The notes under the pieces: model-generated
Databases searched by the model: none
Told to the model about the DNA's origin: nothing
What the model saw: the letters and a program-made list of their open reading frames with translations, nothing else
Part shown: positions 50,389 to 60,831 of the stretch, in pieces
Layout of the letters: every line of letters begins with the position of its first letter
Numbering within the stretch: position 1 is the first letter of the stretch
Position numbers and translations under genes: made by a program
DNA from: Micromonospora yangpuensis
Lineage (GTDB): Bacteria; Actinomycetota; Actinomycetes; Mycobacteriales; Micromonosporaceae
Assembly: GCF_900091615.1 (NCBI RefSeq)
Contig: NZ_FMIA01000002.1
Location: 3,534,001 to 3,598,000 of the forward strand
Direction: 5' to 3'
DNA length: 64,000 nt

Positions 50389-51241
50389 GACCAGGGTGAT
50401 CACCGCCGGGCTGCTGCGGGAGTGGGCGCTGCCGGTGCCCTCCGGCGGCAAGCAGGCCCGGGGCACCGTCCTGGTGGTGGGTGGGGCCCGCTTCACCCCG
50501 GGCGCGGTGCTGTTGGCCGGGGTGGCCGCGCTGCGGGCCGGGGCCGGGGTGCTGCAACTGGCCGCGGCCGAGTCCACCGCGGCGGCGCTGAGCATCCAGG
50601 TGCCCGAGGCGATGGTGGTGGGGCTGCCGGAGACCGCCGACGGTGCGGTCGCCGGGCGGGCCAGCCAGCAGCTCGGCGAGCTGGTGGCCGCCGCCGACGT
50701 GGTGGCCGTCGGGCCGGGACTCACCGACATCGACCAGACCCGTGAGCTGCTGCGCCTGGTGCTCGACGCGGCCGACCGGCAGACCGCCCTGGTGCTCGAC
50801 GCGTACGCGCTGGGGGCCCTGAGCCACAGTCCGGACCTGCTGGTCGGCTCGGGCCGTCCGGCGGTGCTCACCCCCAACCTGACCGAGGCCCGGCACCTGC
50901 TCGACCGGGAGCCCGGCGACGATCTGGACGCCGACGCGGCCGAGCTGGCCCGGCGCTACGACGCGGTGGTCTCGCTGTACGGCCACATCGCCACCCCGGA
51001 CGGACGCGGCTGGCGGGAGGAGAGCGGCGATGCCGGACTGGGCACCTCCGGCAGCGGTGACGTCCGGGCCGGGCTGCTGGCCGGGCTGCTCTCCCGGGGC
51101 GCGCAGCCGGACCAGGCCGCCTGCTGGGCCGCGTACGCGCACGCCGTCAGTGGCCAACGCCTGGTCCCCCGGTACGGGCGGATCGGGTTCCTGGCCCGCG
51201 AGCTGCTCGACGAGATCCCACCCACCCTGGCTGCGGTCTGA
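50372..51241 (+). CDS. nnrD: ADP/ATP-dependent (S)-NAD(P)H-hydrate dehydratase
   Basis: NAD(P)HX repair enzyme of 289 residues (YjeF C-terminal, ribokinase-like). Motifs: GTVLVVGGARFTPGAVLLAG, VVAVGPGLTD, LVLDAYALGALS, VLTPNLTEARHLL and nucleotide loop GLGTSGSGDVRAGLLAGLL, where the usual GTGGTGD reads GTSGSGD. No N-terminal epimerase domain, so only the dehydratase half. ATG at 50372, with GAGG upstream, lies inside the phosphatase gene's last codons. Confidence 0.88.
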   Translation: MPSRSETRVITAGLLREWALPVPSGGKQARGTVLVVGGARFTPGAVLLAGVAALRAGAGVLQLAAAESTAAALSIQVPEAMVVGLPETADGAVAGRASQQLGELVAAADVVAVGPGLTDIDQTRELLRLVLDAADRQTALVLDAYALGALSHSPDLLVGSGRPAVLTPNLTEARHLLDREPGDDLDADAAELARRYDAVVSLYGHIATPDGRGWREESGDAGLGTSGSGDVRAGLLAGLLSRGAQPDQAACWAAYAHAVSGQRLVPRYGRIGFLARELLDEIPPTLAAV

Positions 51242-51253
51242 GCCAGGGGCGGG

Positions 51254-52102
51254 TCAGGGTGGTGGGGCGGGCAGGATGCGGCGCAGCTGCCCCGGCGGGG
51301 TGGCCCGCTTGCGCCACTCCCGGGGGTAGCCGACCGAGACCTCCTCGAAGCGCACCCCGTCGTGCCAGGTGGTCCGCGGGATGTGCAGGTGACCGTAGAC
51401 GACCACGGTGGCGTCGAAGCGCAGGTGCCAGTCGGCGGTGGCCTCGGTGCCGCACCACTGGGCGAAGACCGGGTAGTACAGCACCCGGGTCGGCTCCCGG
51501 ACCAGCGGATAGTGGTTGACCAGGACGGTGGGCAGCGCCGGGTCGCGCTCGGCCAGTCGCCGCGCGGTCTGGGCCACCCGGGCCGCGCTCCAGGCCGACC
51601 GGCTCGGGTACGGGTCCGGGTGGAGCAGGAACTCGTCGGTGCAGACCACCCCCGTCCGGTACGCCTCGGCCAGCGCCGTCTCGGGGGTGTCGAACCCCTC
51701 CGGCAACCAGGTGTAGTCGTAGAGCAGGAAGAGCGGGGCCACCAGCGCCGGGCCGCCGGCACCGGTCCAGACCGGATACTCGTCCTCCGGGCTGACCACG
51801 CCCAACCCCCGACACAGCTCGACCAGCCGCTGGTAGCGTGCCACGCCGCGCAGGGTGACCGGGTCGGTAGGCGGCGTCCAGAGCTCGTGGTTGCCCGGCG
51901 CCCAGACCACCTTCGCGAACCGCTCGACGAGCAGCCCGAGCACCCACTCCACGTCGGCCAGGGTGTCGGCGACGTCCCCGGCGACCAGCAGCCAGTCATC
52001 AGGTGTCTCGGGGCGCAGCCCCTCGACCACCGCCCGGTTCTCCGGGTGCCCGACGTGCAGGTCGCTGATGGCGAGCAACCGCCCGCCCTCCTCCCCGGCC
52101 AT
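51254..52102 (-). CDS. Calcineurin-like metallophosphoesterase
   Basis: Two-metal phosphoesterase of 282 residues. Metal motifs in order: LAISDLHVGHPEN (DxH), LLVAGDVADTLADV (GDxxD), VVWAPGNHELW (GNH), VNHYPLVREPT (H), and VVYGHLHIPRT (GHxH). The family acts on nucleotides or phosphoesters. ATG at 52102, AGGA 7 nt upstream. Converges on nnrD with 12 nt between stops, and is divergent from the glyA leader. Confidence 0.88.
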   Translation of the reverse strand: MAGEEGGRLLAISDLHVGHPENRAVVEGLRPETPDDWLLVAGDVADTLADVEWVLGLLVERFAKVVWAPGNHELWTPPTDPVTLRGVARYQRLVELCRGLGVVSPEDEYPVWTGAGGPALVAPLFLLYDYTWLPEGFDTPETALAEAYRTGVVCTDEFLLHPDPYPSRSAWSAARVAQTARRLAERDPALPTVLVNHYPLVREPTRVLYYPVFAQWCGTEATADWHLRFDATVVVYGHLHIPRTTWHDGVRFEEVSVGYPREWRKRATPPGQLRRILPAPPP

Positions 52103-52183
52103 GGCGACGATCCTAGGCAACGACCCGACCTGCCGCGAGCCCGCGCCCGGACGTCGGGGTCGGGAACCGGTAGGATGACCGGT

Positions 52184-52262
52184 GGACCGTGACTGGCGCG
52201 TGAAGATGGAGAACCATCGGGGAGCGGTCCCGTCACACGGACGTACGCCGAGCGCCTGGGCC
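52184..52262 (+). promoter_or_regulatory. ZTP (pfl) riboswitch upstream of glyA
   Basis: Conserved elements of the Z-nucleotide/pfl riboswitch occur in order: P1 GGACCG (52184-52189), TGACTGGCG, TGGAGAACCATCGGGGAGCG, P1 mate CGGTCC (52225-52230), then CGCCTGGGC (52253-52261). This order and spacing match the ZTP class that senses ZMP/ZTP, a signal of low 10-formyl-THF, and normally activates one-carbon genes such as glyA. CCTGG (52255-52259) could pair with CCAGG (52276-52280), which touches the ribosome site AGGAGG (52278-52283), suggesting translational control. Confidence 0.92.
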
Positions 52263-52287
52263 TTCTTCACCATCACCAGGAGGTCGC

Positions 52288-53727
52288 ATGTCGTCGTCGA
52301 GCGCCGAGTCCACCGCCTTCCGCAGTGCCCTTGAGGTGGTCCGCTCCGTCGAGCCCCGGGTCGCCGCGGCGATCGGGGCGGAGCTCACCGACCAGCGGGA
52401 GTCGCTCAAGCTGATCGCCAGCGAGAACTACGCCTCCCCGGCCACCCTGCTGGCCATGGGCAACTGGTTCAGCGACAAGTACGCCGAGGGCACCGTCGGC
52501 CGCCGGTTCTACGCCGGGTGCCAGAACGTCGACACCGTCGAGGCGCTCGCCGCCGAGCACGCCCGCGAACTGTTCGGGGCGGCGCACGCCTACGTGCAGC
52601 CGCACTCGGGCATCGACGCCAACCTGGTGGCGTTCTGGGCGGTGCTGGCCGACCGGGTGGAGGCCCCGGCGCTGCGCCGGGCGCAGGCCAGGCACGTCAA
52701 CGACCTGACCGAGCAGGACTGGTACGCGCTGCGTCGGGAGCTGGGCAACCAGCGGATGCTGGGCATGTCGCTGGACGCCGGCGGGCACCTGACCCACGGG
52801 TTCCGGCCCAACATCTCCGGCAAGATGTTCGACCAGCGCAGCTACGGCACCGACCCGGCCACCGGGCTGATCGACTACGACAAGGTCGCCGAGACCGCCC
52901 GGGAGTTCAAGCCGTTGATCCTGGTCGGCGGCTACTCCGCGTACCCGCGGAAGGTCAACTTCCGGATCCTGCGGGAGATCGCCGACTCGGTGGGCGCGAC
53001 CTTCATGGTGGACATGGCCCACTTCGCCGGCCTGGTCGCCGGGAAGGTCTTCACCGGCGACTTCGACCCGGTGCCGCACGCGCACATCGTCACCACCACC
53101 ACCCACAAGTCGCTGCGTGGCCCGCGCGGCGGCATGGTGCTCTGCGGCCCGGAGCTGGCCGACCAGGTCGACCGGGGCTGCCCGATGGTGCTCGGCGGTC
53201 CGCTGCCGCACGTGATGGCCGCCAAGGCGGTCGCGCTGGCCGAGGCCCGCCGCCCCGACTTCGCCGACTACGCCCAGCGGATCGTGAACAACGCCCAGGC
53301 GCTGGCCGACGGGCTGCTGCGCCGGGGCGCGAAGCTGGTCACCGGTGGCACCGACAACCACCTGGTGCTCATCGACGTCACCTCGTACGGGCTGACCGGC
53401 CGGCAGGCCGAGCAGGCGCTGCTGGACTCGGGGATCGTCACCAACCGCAACGCGGTGCCGCAGGACCCCAACGGCGCGTGGTACACCTCCGGCATCCGGA
53501 TCGGCACCCCGGCGCTGACCACCCGGGGGCTGGGCACGGCGCAGATGGACGAGACCGCCGAGCTGATCCACACCGTGCTCGGCCAGACCACCCCGGGCGC
53601 GGGCGCCGACGGCACCGCCTCCAAGGCCAAGTACGTCCTTGACGACGCCGTGGCCGAGAAGGTCAGTCAGCGGGCCGGCGAGCTGCTCGCCGCCTTCCCG
53701 CTCTACCCCTCGGTCGAGCTGTCCTGA
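52288..53727 (+). CDS. glyA: Serine hydroxymethyltransferase, long form
   Basis: PLP enzyme of 479 residues converting serine and THF to glycine and 5,10-methylene-THF. SHMT motifs: [66 protein letters not shown] and PLP Lys274 in [14 protein letters not shown]. It is about 60 residues longer than E. coli GlyA; an insertion around 125-185 ([20 protein letters not shown]) accounts for much of it. ATG at 52288 has AGGAGG 4 nt upstream, downstream of a ZTP riboswitch. A strong hairpin follows. Confidence 0.95.
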   Translation: MSSSSAESTAFRSALEVVRSVEPRVAAAIGAELTDQRESLKLIASENYASPATLLAMGNWFSDKYAEGTVGRRFYAGCQNVDTVEALAAEHARELFGAAHAYVQPHSGIDANLVAFWAVLADRVEAPALRRAQARHVNDLTEQDWYALRRELGNQRMLGMSLDAGGHLTHGFRPNISGKMFDQRSYGTDPATGLIDYDKVAETAREFKPLILVGGYSAYPRKVNFRILREIADSVGATFMVDMAHFAGLVAGKVFTGDFDPVPHAHIVTTTTHKSLRGPRGGMVLCGPELADQVDRGCPMVLGGPLPHVMAAKAVALAEARRPDFADYAQRIVNNAQALADGLLRRGAKLVTGGTDNHLVLIDVTSYGLTGRQAEQALLDSGIVTNRNAVPQDPNGAWYTSGIRIGTPALTTRGLGTAQMDETAELIHTVLGQTTPGAGADGTASKAKYVLDDAVAEKVSQRAGELLAAFPLYPSVELS

Positions 53728-53737
53728 GGCGACGCCG

Positions 53738-53776
53738 CCCCGGGGCCGGCAGGCACGAGCGCTGCCGGCCCCGGGG
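53738..53776. terminator. Bidirectional terminator hairpin after glyA
   Basis: CCCCGGGGCCGGCAG (53738-53752) and CTGCCGGCCCCGGGG (53762-53776) are perfect 15-nt arms with a 9-nt loop between glyA and the convergent DUF4177-type gene. Confidence 0.88.
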
Positions 53777-53785
53777 CACGCCACC

Positions 53786-53841
53786 GCTCAGTCGAGCGGG
53801 CGTTGGAGAGTGGTATGGGGCCGCTCAGTCGAGCGGGCGTT
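53786..53841. repeat. 19-bp direct repeat around a stop codon, 37-bp period
   Basis: GCTCAGTCGAGCGGGCGTT occurs at 53786-53804 and 53823-53841. The second copy contains the stop and last codons of the DUF4177-type gene; the first lies just beyond it. Confidence 0.93.
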
Positions 53842-54076
53842 TGAGGTGGTAACGGTGCACCTCGGTGCTGCCCTGCACGTTGTTGACGTCCTCGGCGGCC
53901 GAGACCAGCTCCCAGCCCTCCCGGCCGGCCCGGTTGAGGTGCGCGATGGCGGTGTCGCCGTACGCGGTGATGTCCAGTCGGGACCCGTCCGGGCCGTACC
54001 AGATGAACGAGACACTGAAGCTGCGGCCCTGCCCCTGGTAGCGGCGGACCAGTAGGGCGTATTCCCAGGTAACCAT
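53825..54076 (-). CDS. DUF4177-like small protein
   Basis: Small cytoplasmic protein of 83 residues. It begins MVTWEYALLVRRYQGQG, has YGDTAIAHLNRAGREGWELV (the W-E-L-V core of DUF4177) and ends RYHLKRPLD. ATG at 54076 starts with the conserved WEY; an in-frame extension to 54085 adds three residues. Function unknown. It is a lone gene whose 3' end overlaps a duplicated 19-bp block. Confidence 0.7.
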   Translation of the reverse strand: MVTWEYALLVRRYQGQGRSFSVSFIWYGPDGSRLDITAYGDTAIAHLNRAGREGWELVSAAEDVNNVQGSTEVHRYHLKRPLD

Positions 54077-54180
54077 GGCGCACATTATGGCCGTCCAAGC
54101 TGGATCTTGACAGACCCCCGGTCATGCTCCGTCGTGTGACGCACACCCTCGGTCAACGGCAGCGGGTCGTGCCCACCGCG

Positions 54181-54834
54181 TCACCGTTGAAGGCCACCGC
54201 CGGGTGGGCCCGCGGGAGTGTGCCCGGATCCGGGGATCGACCAGTGGGTCGGGGCCACGGGCGGCAGCCCCGGCGGGGCGGCGCCGACCGGCCCGCCGGG
54301 CGCGTGGGTGAGCTGGGCGGCCTCGGCGCGGAGGTGGTCTGTCCGCCGGATGTCCGACACCGTGCCGTCGGGGCCGTGGATCAGTGAGTACGTTCCGGCG
54401 GGCAGGCGGCGACGCCGCTCGTACCATCTCAGCTCCTCCTCGGTGACGTACTGCCCAAGGGCGGCGGTGGACCCGCCGTGCGAGTTGACGTAGGCGGCGA
54501 GACCCATCGGGGTGAGTTCCGTACTGGCCGGGAGATTCATCCGCACCCCGACGATGGCGGCGTTGGGGCCCTCCCGTCGGAAGGCGAGGCCCTCGGGGAG
54601 AAGGCGGTGCTCGCGCTCGAACTCCCGTAGGTGCGCGTTGGTGAACCGCCCCTGCTTGACCTTCAGGTCGGGACGGTACAGGCTCCAGTCGATCTTTCGC
54701 CGGCTGGCCCACTGCCGCAGCGTATCCCGCGAGGGGGTGATCGTGGGAATGAGGCTGCTACCGTCGCCACCGGCGGCAAGGTCGGCCTGCCGGTCCCCGT
54801 GCAGGCCGGTCAGGAACTCGTCGTAGCTGGTCAC
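54181..54834 (-). CDS. Uncharacterised actinobacterial protein
   Basis: Protein of 217 residues, no family recognised. The N-terminal half is charged (RQWASRRKIDWSLYRPDLKV, TNAHLREFEREHRLLPEG) and might bind nucleic acid. A central strand-rich part reads IVGVRMNLPASTELTPMGLA, YVTEEELRWYERRRRLP. The end is Pro/Gly-rich and disordered-looking (PGLPPVAPTHWSIPGSG). It starts with GTG at 54834 with AGGAG only 1 nt before it, which is poor; the real start may be further downstream. It stands alone between glyA and the PKS operon, 30 nt past the monooxygenase gene. Confidence 0.55.
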   Translation of the reverse strand: MTSYDEFLTGLHGDRQADLAAGGDGSSLIPTITPSRDTLRQWASRRKIDWSLYRPDLKVKQGRFTNAHLREFEREHRLLPEGLAFRREGPNAAIVGVRMNLPASTELTPMGLAAYVNSHGGSTAALGQYVTEEELRWYERRRRLPAGTYSLIHGPDGTVSDIRRTDHLRAEAAQLTHAPGGPVGAAPPGLPPVAPTHWSIPGSGHTPAGPPGGGLQR

Positions 54835-54864
54835 GCTCCTACTACGGGACCGGAGGCGGCTGGT

Positions 54865-55215
54865 TCAATCCGTCGTACCGAAGGACACCGGCGTGCGCGG
54901 GACCGGGACCGGGGTCTGGGCGTGGATGTGGAAGCGCAGGGAGCGGGCGTCGGTGAAACAGTCCCGCATCGGCCGGACCAGGTCCCGGTGCTCCGGGCTG
55001 CGTTCCCACGCCTCGAAGTCGCTCAGGGCGGCCCACTCGCTGGTGATCAGCCACTGCTCCGGGTCGGTGGCCGAACGGCAGACCTGGTCGACCAGGTGGC
55101 CGGGGACGCCCGCGGCGACCAGGTGCCGCACCTGCTCGTAGGCCCGCAGGAAGTCCGCGGTGCGGGCCTCGGGCACCCGGACCAGGAAGACCACTCGGGC
55201 TCGGTGTTCGGTCAT
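54865..55215 (-). CDS. Antibiotic-biosynthesis-monooxygenase-type protein (TcmH-like)
   Basis: Small ABM-fold protein of 116 residues, last gene of the PKS operon. VVFLVRVPEARTADFLRAYE, then PEQWLITSEWAALSDFEAWE and RSPEHRDLVRPMRDCFTDAR match cofactor-free quinone-forming oxygenases such as TcmH/ActVA-Orf6. It probably oxidises an anthrone-type carbon of the polyketide to a quinone. ATG at 55215 overlaps the CLF stop (ATGA), so it is translated with the synthase. Confidence 0.82.
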   Translation of the reverse strand: MTEHRARVVFLVRVPEARTADFLRAYEQVRHLVAAGVPGHLVDQVCRSATDPEQWLITSEWAALSDFEAWERSPEHRDLVRPMRDCFTDARSLRFHIHAQTPVPVPRTPVSFGTTD

Positions 55216-56465
55216 GCTTCCTCCTGTCGTGGTGCTGGTGCGCCACGCAACACCAACGCGCTGTTGAATCCGTCGAATCCCCGCGCGCCGAGCAGCGCCA
55301 CCCGGGTACGCGGCCGACGCGGCTCGCGCAGGAAGTCCAGCTCGCAGCCGGCGGCGGGCTGCCGCGGCCCGGCCGAGGCGGGCAGGGTGTCGTGCCGGAA
55401 GGCGAGCAGTGCGGTCGCCACGTCCAGCGCCGAACCACCCTGGTGGGCCCGGCCGGTCAACGGCTTCGCGGTGCTCACCGGCACGGGCCGGTCGCCGAAG
55501 ACGGCCCGCAGCGCGTCGGCCTCGGCCCGGTCGTACCGGGGCACCCCCACCGCGTCGGGCAGCACCACGTCCACCTCGTCCGGGGTGGACCCGGCCCGCT
55601 GCAGCGCCTGCCGAAGGGCGTGCGCGTACCAGGTCGGGTCGACCGCCCCGGGGTCACCGGCGTCGGTGTGGCGGGCGTCGTGGGTGGCCGCCCAGCCGGT
55701 GATCTCGCCGTACACCCGGGCGCCCCGGGCCAGGGCGTGCCCGAGGTCCTCCACCACGAAGACCGCTCCCCCCTCGGCCGGGACGTAGCCGCTGGCGGCG
55801 GCGTCGAACGGCAGGTACGCGTCGTTCGGCTCGGTCACCTCGCTGAGCAGCCCGGAGGCCAGCTGACAGGCGAGCGCGTACGGGCTCAGTGGACACTCGG
55901 TGGCTCCGGCGATCACCACCGGGGTGCCCCGGCGCACGGTACGCGCGGCGTGGGCCAGGCTGTCCAGCCCACCGGCGGACTCGGCGACCAGCACCCCGCA
56001 CGGGCCCTTGAACTGGTGGTGGATGGAGAGCTGCCCGACACTCGCCGCGTAGAACCAGGCGATCGACTGGTACGCCCCGACGGTGCGCGCGGCACCACCC
56101 CAGAGGCGTTGCAGCTCCCGTTGGCCGAACAGGTTGCCGCCGGAGGAACTGGCCAGGGTGATCCCGTAGCCGTACGGGTCGGGGGCGCGCTCGGGCAGAC
56201 CGGCGTCGGCCAGGGCCAGCCGGGTGGCCGCGAAGCCCAGGTGGGTCCAGCGGTCGGTCTGCACCAGTTGCCGGGTGTCGGCGTACCCGCCGGCGTCGAA
56301 ACCGGCGACCTCACCGGCGACCCGGGTGGGGTAGCCGGCGGCGTCGAAGAGGGTGACCGGGCCGGTGCGCCGGGTGCCGTCACACACCGTACGCCAGTGC
56401 GCGGCCGCCCCGATGCCGCTCGGGGCGACCACCCCGATGCCGGTGACCACGGCCCGGGCGGTCAC
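55212..56465 (-). CDS. Type II PKS chain length factor (KS beta)
   Basis: Partner of KSalpha, 417 residues, that sets polyketide chain length. It begins [20 protein letters not shown]. The site that is Cys in KSalpha and normally Gln in CLFs (AEQAGGLD) reads [15 protein letters not shown], so Ser163 replaces Gln. The C-terminus has [20 protein letters not shown] and [18 protein letters not shown] start overlaps KSalpha stop in GTGA, as in most type II systems. The Ser could alter initiation by malonyl decarboxylation; this is inference. Confidence 0.93.
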   Translation of the reverse strand: MTARAVVTGIGVVAPSGIGAAAHWRTVCDGTRRTGPVTLFDAAGYPTRVAGEVAGFDAGGYADTRQLVQTDRWTHLGFAATRLALADAGLPERAPDPYGYGITLASSSGGNLFGQRELQRLWGGAARTVGAYQSIAWFYAASVGQLSIHHQFKGPCGVLVAESAGGLDSLAHAARTVRRGTPVVIAGATECPLSPYALACQLASGLLSEVTEPNDAYLPFDAAASGYVPAEGGAVFVVEDLGHALARGARVYGEITGWAATHDARHTDAGDPGAVDPTWYAHALRQALQRAGSTPDEVDVVLPDAVGVPRYDRAEADALRAVFGDRPVPVSTAKPLTGRAHQGGSALDVATALLAFRHDTLPASAGPRQPAAGCELDFLREPRRPRTRVALLGARGFDGFNSALVLRGAPAPRQEEA

Positions 56466-57723
56466 GCCGCGCCCACCCGCTGGAACACCATCGCGGACTG
56501 GAAGCCACCGAAGCCGCTGCCGACCGAGAGTGCCACGTCCACCGGCACCTCCCGGCCCTCGTTCGGCACGTAGTCCAGGTCGCACTCCGGGTCCCGGGTG
56601 GTCCAGTTGGCCGTCGGGGGCACCACCCCGTACTCGATGGCCAGCGCGCAGGCGGCCATCTCGATCGAGCCGATCGCGCCGAGCGAGTGCCCGACCATCG
56701 ACTTGATCGAGCTGACCGGGATCCGGTACACCGCCTCGCCCAGGGCCCGTTTGAACGCGGCCGTCTCGTGCCTGTCGTTCTGCCGGGTGCCGGAGCCGTG
56801 GGCGCTGATGTAGGAGACCTGCTCCGGGGCGAGCCGGGCCTGACGCATGGCGTCGGCGATGGCCAGGCCCATCTCCAGACCGTCCGGGCGCAGACCGGTC
56901 ATGTGGTAGCCGTTGCTGCGGTTGGCGTAGCCGGCGACCTCGCAGTAGACGTGCGCGCCGCGCCGCCGGGCGTGCCCGGCCTCCTCCAGCACCAGCACCG
57001 CCGCCCCCTCGGCCAGGACGAACCCGTGCCGGTCGGCGTCGAACGGCCGGGAGGCGTGGGCCGGGTCGTCGTTGTCCGGGCTGGTCGCCCTGATCGCGTC
57101 GAAGGAGGCGACGGTGACCGGGGAGATCGGCGAGTCGGCCGCCCCGGCCAGGGCGATCTCCGCCTCGCCGTCGACGATCAGCTGGTGGGCGTAGCCGATG
57201 GCGTCGATGCCGGAGGTGCAGCCGGTGGAGACCACCTGGGCGGGGCCGTGCAGGTCGTGCCGGCAGGCCACGTCGGCGGCCAGGCTGCTGGGCACCAGCG
57301 CCTGGTAGAGGTACGGCCCGCCGAGACGGTGGTCGACCAGCCAGCGCCGGCCGGAGTCGCTTACCGTGACGTACTCCTGTTCCAGGGCCATGGTGCCGCC
57401 GACCGCGCTGCCCAGCACCACCGCGGTGGCGGCCCGCTCGGCGTCGGTGAGGTCCAGCCCGCTGTCGGCCAGCGCCTCGGCGGAGCAGGCCAGGGCGAAC
57501 TGGACGTACCGGTCGGCGCGTTGGCGTTCGGCGAGGGTGATCCCGGCGGCGTCCGGGTCGAAGTCGCACTCGGCGGCGATCTGGGACCGGAACGGTGACG
57601 GGTCGAAGAAGCTGATCCGCCGGGTGGCGGTGCGCCCCTCGGTGATCGTCTTCCAGAACCGGTCCCGGGTGACGCCGCCCGGTGCGACCACGCCGATCCC
57701 GGTCACCACCGCCCGGCGCCCGG

Positions 57724-57727
<4 letters not shown>
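56462..57727 (-). CDS. Type II PKS ketosynthase alpha
   Basis: Condensing enzyme of 421 residues, forms the poly-beta-ketone with CLF and ACP. Active-site Cys170 in [18 protein letters not shown]. His310 in [19 protein letters not shown] and His347 in [16 protein letters not shown] complete the triad. It also has [18 protein letters not shown] and [16 protein letters not shown] at 57727 overlaps the cupin stop (GTGA). Of KSalpha types the cluster layout, without ketoreductase and with TcmI, TcmN-like and cupin genes, is closest to whiE spore pigment or unreduced pentangular/tetracenomycin-like pathways. Confidence 0.96.
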
Positions 57728-58873
<1,146 letters not shown>

Positions 58874-60346
58874 TCAGTCGGTGGGTGCTGCCGGGACGGC
58901 AGCGGCGGGGGTGGGCACGGTTGGGCCGGGGTCGACCGGGCGGGCCGGCGACGGCGGCGCGACAGCACCGGTGGCGTCGGCGGCCAGCAGCCGGTCGACC
59001 AGGCCGGTGGTGTGCCGGCCGGCCCGGAACGCCTGATCGGTCAGGACCCGGCGGACGAACGGGATGGTGGTCCGCACCCCCGGTCCGGCGATGTCGAACT
59101 CGGCAAGCGCCCGGTCCAGCCGGTCGAGCGCCAACTGGCGGTCCGGGGCCCAGACCACCACCTTGGCCAGGAGGGAGTCGTAGTCCGGGCCGACCCGGTA
59201 GCCGACCCGACCGTGGGTGTCGACCCGGGTGAACGGCCCCCCGGGTGGCTGGAACCGGTCCAGCCGCCCGGGGGTGGGCGCGAAGTCACGCTCCGGGTCC
59301 TCCACGTTGACCCGGCACTCCACCGCCACCCCGGTCAGGCGGACGTCGGACTGACGGCACCGCAACGGTGCCCCGGTGGCGATGGACAACTGTTCGTGTA
59401 CGACGTCGATGCCGGTGACCATCTCGGTGACCGGATGCTCGACCTGGATCCGGGAGTTGATCTCCAGGAAGTGGATGCCGTCGGCCGCGTCGACCAGGAA
59501 CTCCACCGTGCCGGCACCGGTGAAACCGACGTCCAGCACCCCGCGCAACGCCAGCTCGGCGAGGGTCTGCAGGGTCGACTCGGCCAGGCCGGGCGCGGGA
59601 GCCTCCTCGACCAGCTTCTGGTGCCGGCGCTGCACCGAGCAGTCCCGGGTGCCCAGGTGCACGCCGTTGCCGTGGCCGTCGCAGAGCACCTGCACCTCGA
59701 CGTGCCGGGCGTCGGTCAGGTACCGCTCCAGGTAGACCCGGTCGTCGCCGAAGGCGACCTGCGCCGCGGCCCGGGTGCGGGCGTACGCCCGGGGCAGTTC
59801 GGCGGCCGAGCCGACCACGGTCATGCCCCGGCCACCGCCACCGGCCGCCGCCTTGACGATCACCGGGTACCCGATGGCGTCGGCCACCTCCAGCGCGTGG
59901 GCCAGCGTCGAGATGGTCTGCACGCTGCCCTGCGGCAGGGGCAGGCCGGCCCGCTGCATCAGCGCCCGCGCGGTGGACTTGTCGGCCAACGCGGCCATCA
60001 CGTGCGGCGGCGGACCGACGAAGACCAGCCCGTTGTCCGCGCAGATCTCGGCGAAGTCGGCGTCCTCGGAGAGGAAACCGTAGCCGGGGTGCACCGCCTG
60101 GGCACCGGTCTGCCGGGCCGCCTCGACGATCGCCGCCGCGTTGAGGTAGCTGCGTCGGCTCGCGGCCGGCCCGATCTGGACCGTCTCGTCGGCCAGTCGT
60201 ACCGCCGCCGAGTCGGCGTCCACCGTGGAGTGCACCACCACCGTCCGGATGCCCAGTTCCCGGCAGGCCCGCAGCACCCGCAGCGCGATCTCGCCCCGGT
60301 TGGCGATCAACACCTTGTCGAACATCGCCGCACCCGGGGCCCTCAC
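58874..60346 (-). CDS. accC: Biotin carboxylase (AccC-like), PKS-dedicated
   Basis: Acetyl-CoA carboxylase subunit that carboxylates biotin on BCCP with ATP and bicarbonate, 490 residues. Motifs: KVLIANRGEIALRVLRACRE, AVHPGYGFLSEDADFAE, AAAGGGGRGM, ERYLTDARHVEVQVL, RDCSVQRRHQKLVEEAPAP, FLEINSRIQVEHPVTEMVTG. The C-terminus has an Ala/Pro tail. The GTG at 60346 overlaps the BCCP stop in GTGA; the family-like ATG at 60325 (MFDKVLIAN) is an alternative 21 nt downstream. Gap to the ACP gene is 12 nt. Confidence 0.93.
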   Translation of the reverse strand: MRAPGAAMFDKVLIANRGEIALRVLRACRELGIRTVVVHSTVDADSAAVRLADETVQIGPAASRRSYLNAAAIVEAARQTGAQAVHPGYGFLSEDADFAEICADNGLVFVGPPPHVMAALADKSTARALMQRAGLPLPQGSVQTISTLAHALEVADAIGYPVIVKAAAGGGGRGMTVVGSAAELPRAYARTRAAAQVAFGDDRVYLERYLTDARHVEVQVLCDGHGNGVHLGTRDCSVQRRHQKLVEEAPAPGLAESTLQTLAELALRGVLDVGFTGAGTVEFLVDAADGIHFLEINSRIQVEHPVTEMVTGIDVVHEQLSIATGAPLRCRQSDVRLTGVAVECRVNVEDPERDFAPTPGRLDRFQPPGGPFTRVDTHGRVGYRVGPDYDSLLAKVVVWAPDRQLALDRLDRALAEFDIAGPGVRTTIPFVRRVLTDQAFRAGRHTTGLVDRLLAADATGAVAPPSPARPVDPGPTVPTPAAAVPAAPTD

Positions 60347-60831
60347 GCCGGCGCCACGGCGACCAGCGGCTGGTCGTACTCGACGGGTTGGCCGTCGGCG
60401 GCGACCAGCTCGACCACCCGGCCGGCGGTGTCGGTGACCACCTCGTTCATCAGCTTCATCGCCTCGACGATGCCGACCACCTGGCCGGCGCGGACCAGGT
60501 CACCGACGGCGACGAAGGGGGCGGCACCCGGCTCCGGGCAGCGGTAGAAGGTCCCCACCACCGGCGCCCGGACCACCACCGCAGCCACCGCCTGCCCCGC
60601 CGCGGGTGTCACGGCGGTCGAGGAGCCGTCGGGTGGCTCCTCGGTCGGGGCCACGGCCGGCTCGGTACGGGGTGCCGGCACCGGCTGGCCCGTACCGTGC
60701 CACTCCACCTCCAGGGTGGTCTGTCCGCTGCGTACCCGCACCCGGCGGACCGGGCCGGCCAGTTCGGCGACCAGGTATCGGACCTGCCGACGCAGCTCGG
60801 CCAGGACGGCGTCGTCGGCCGGGGCGCTCAC
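60343..60831 (-). CDS. accB: Biotin carboxyl carrier protein (AccB-like)
   Basis: Carrier of 162 residues. The C-terminal domain has [20 protein letters not shown], then the biotin Lys126 in [18 protein letters not shown] and [17 protein letters not shown]. The N-terminal helix ([20 protein letters not shown]) and linker with Thr/Pro/Glu match bacterial AccB. GTG at 60831 overlaps the upstream stop (GTGA). Supplies malonyl-CoA to the PKS together with the neighbouring genes. Confidence 0.93.
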   Translation of the reverse strand: MSAPADDAVLAELRRQVRYLVAELAGPVRRVRVRSGQTTLEVEWHGTGQPVPAPRTEPAVAPTEEPPDGSSTAVTPAAGQAVAAVVVRAPVVGTFYRCPEPGAAPFVAVGDLVRAGQVVGIVEAMKLMNEVVTDTAGRVVELVAADGQPVEYDQPLVAVAPA

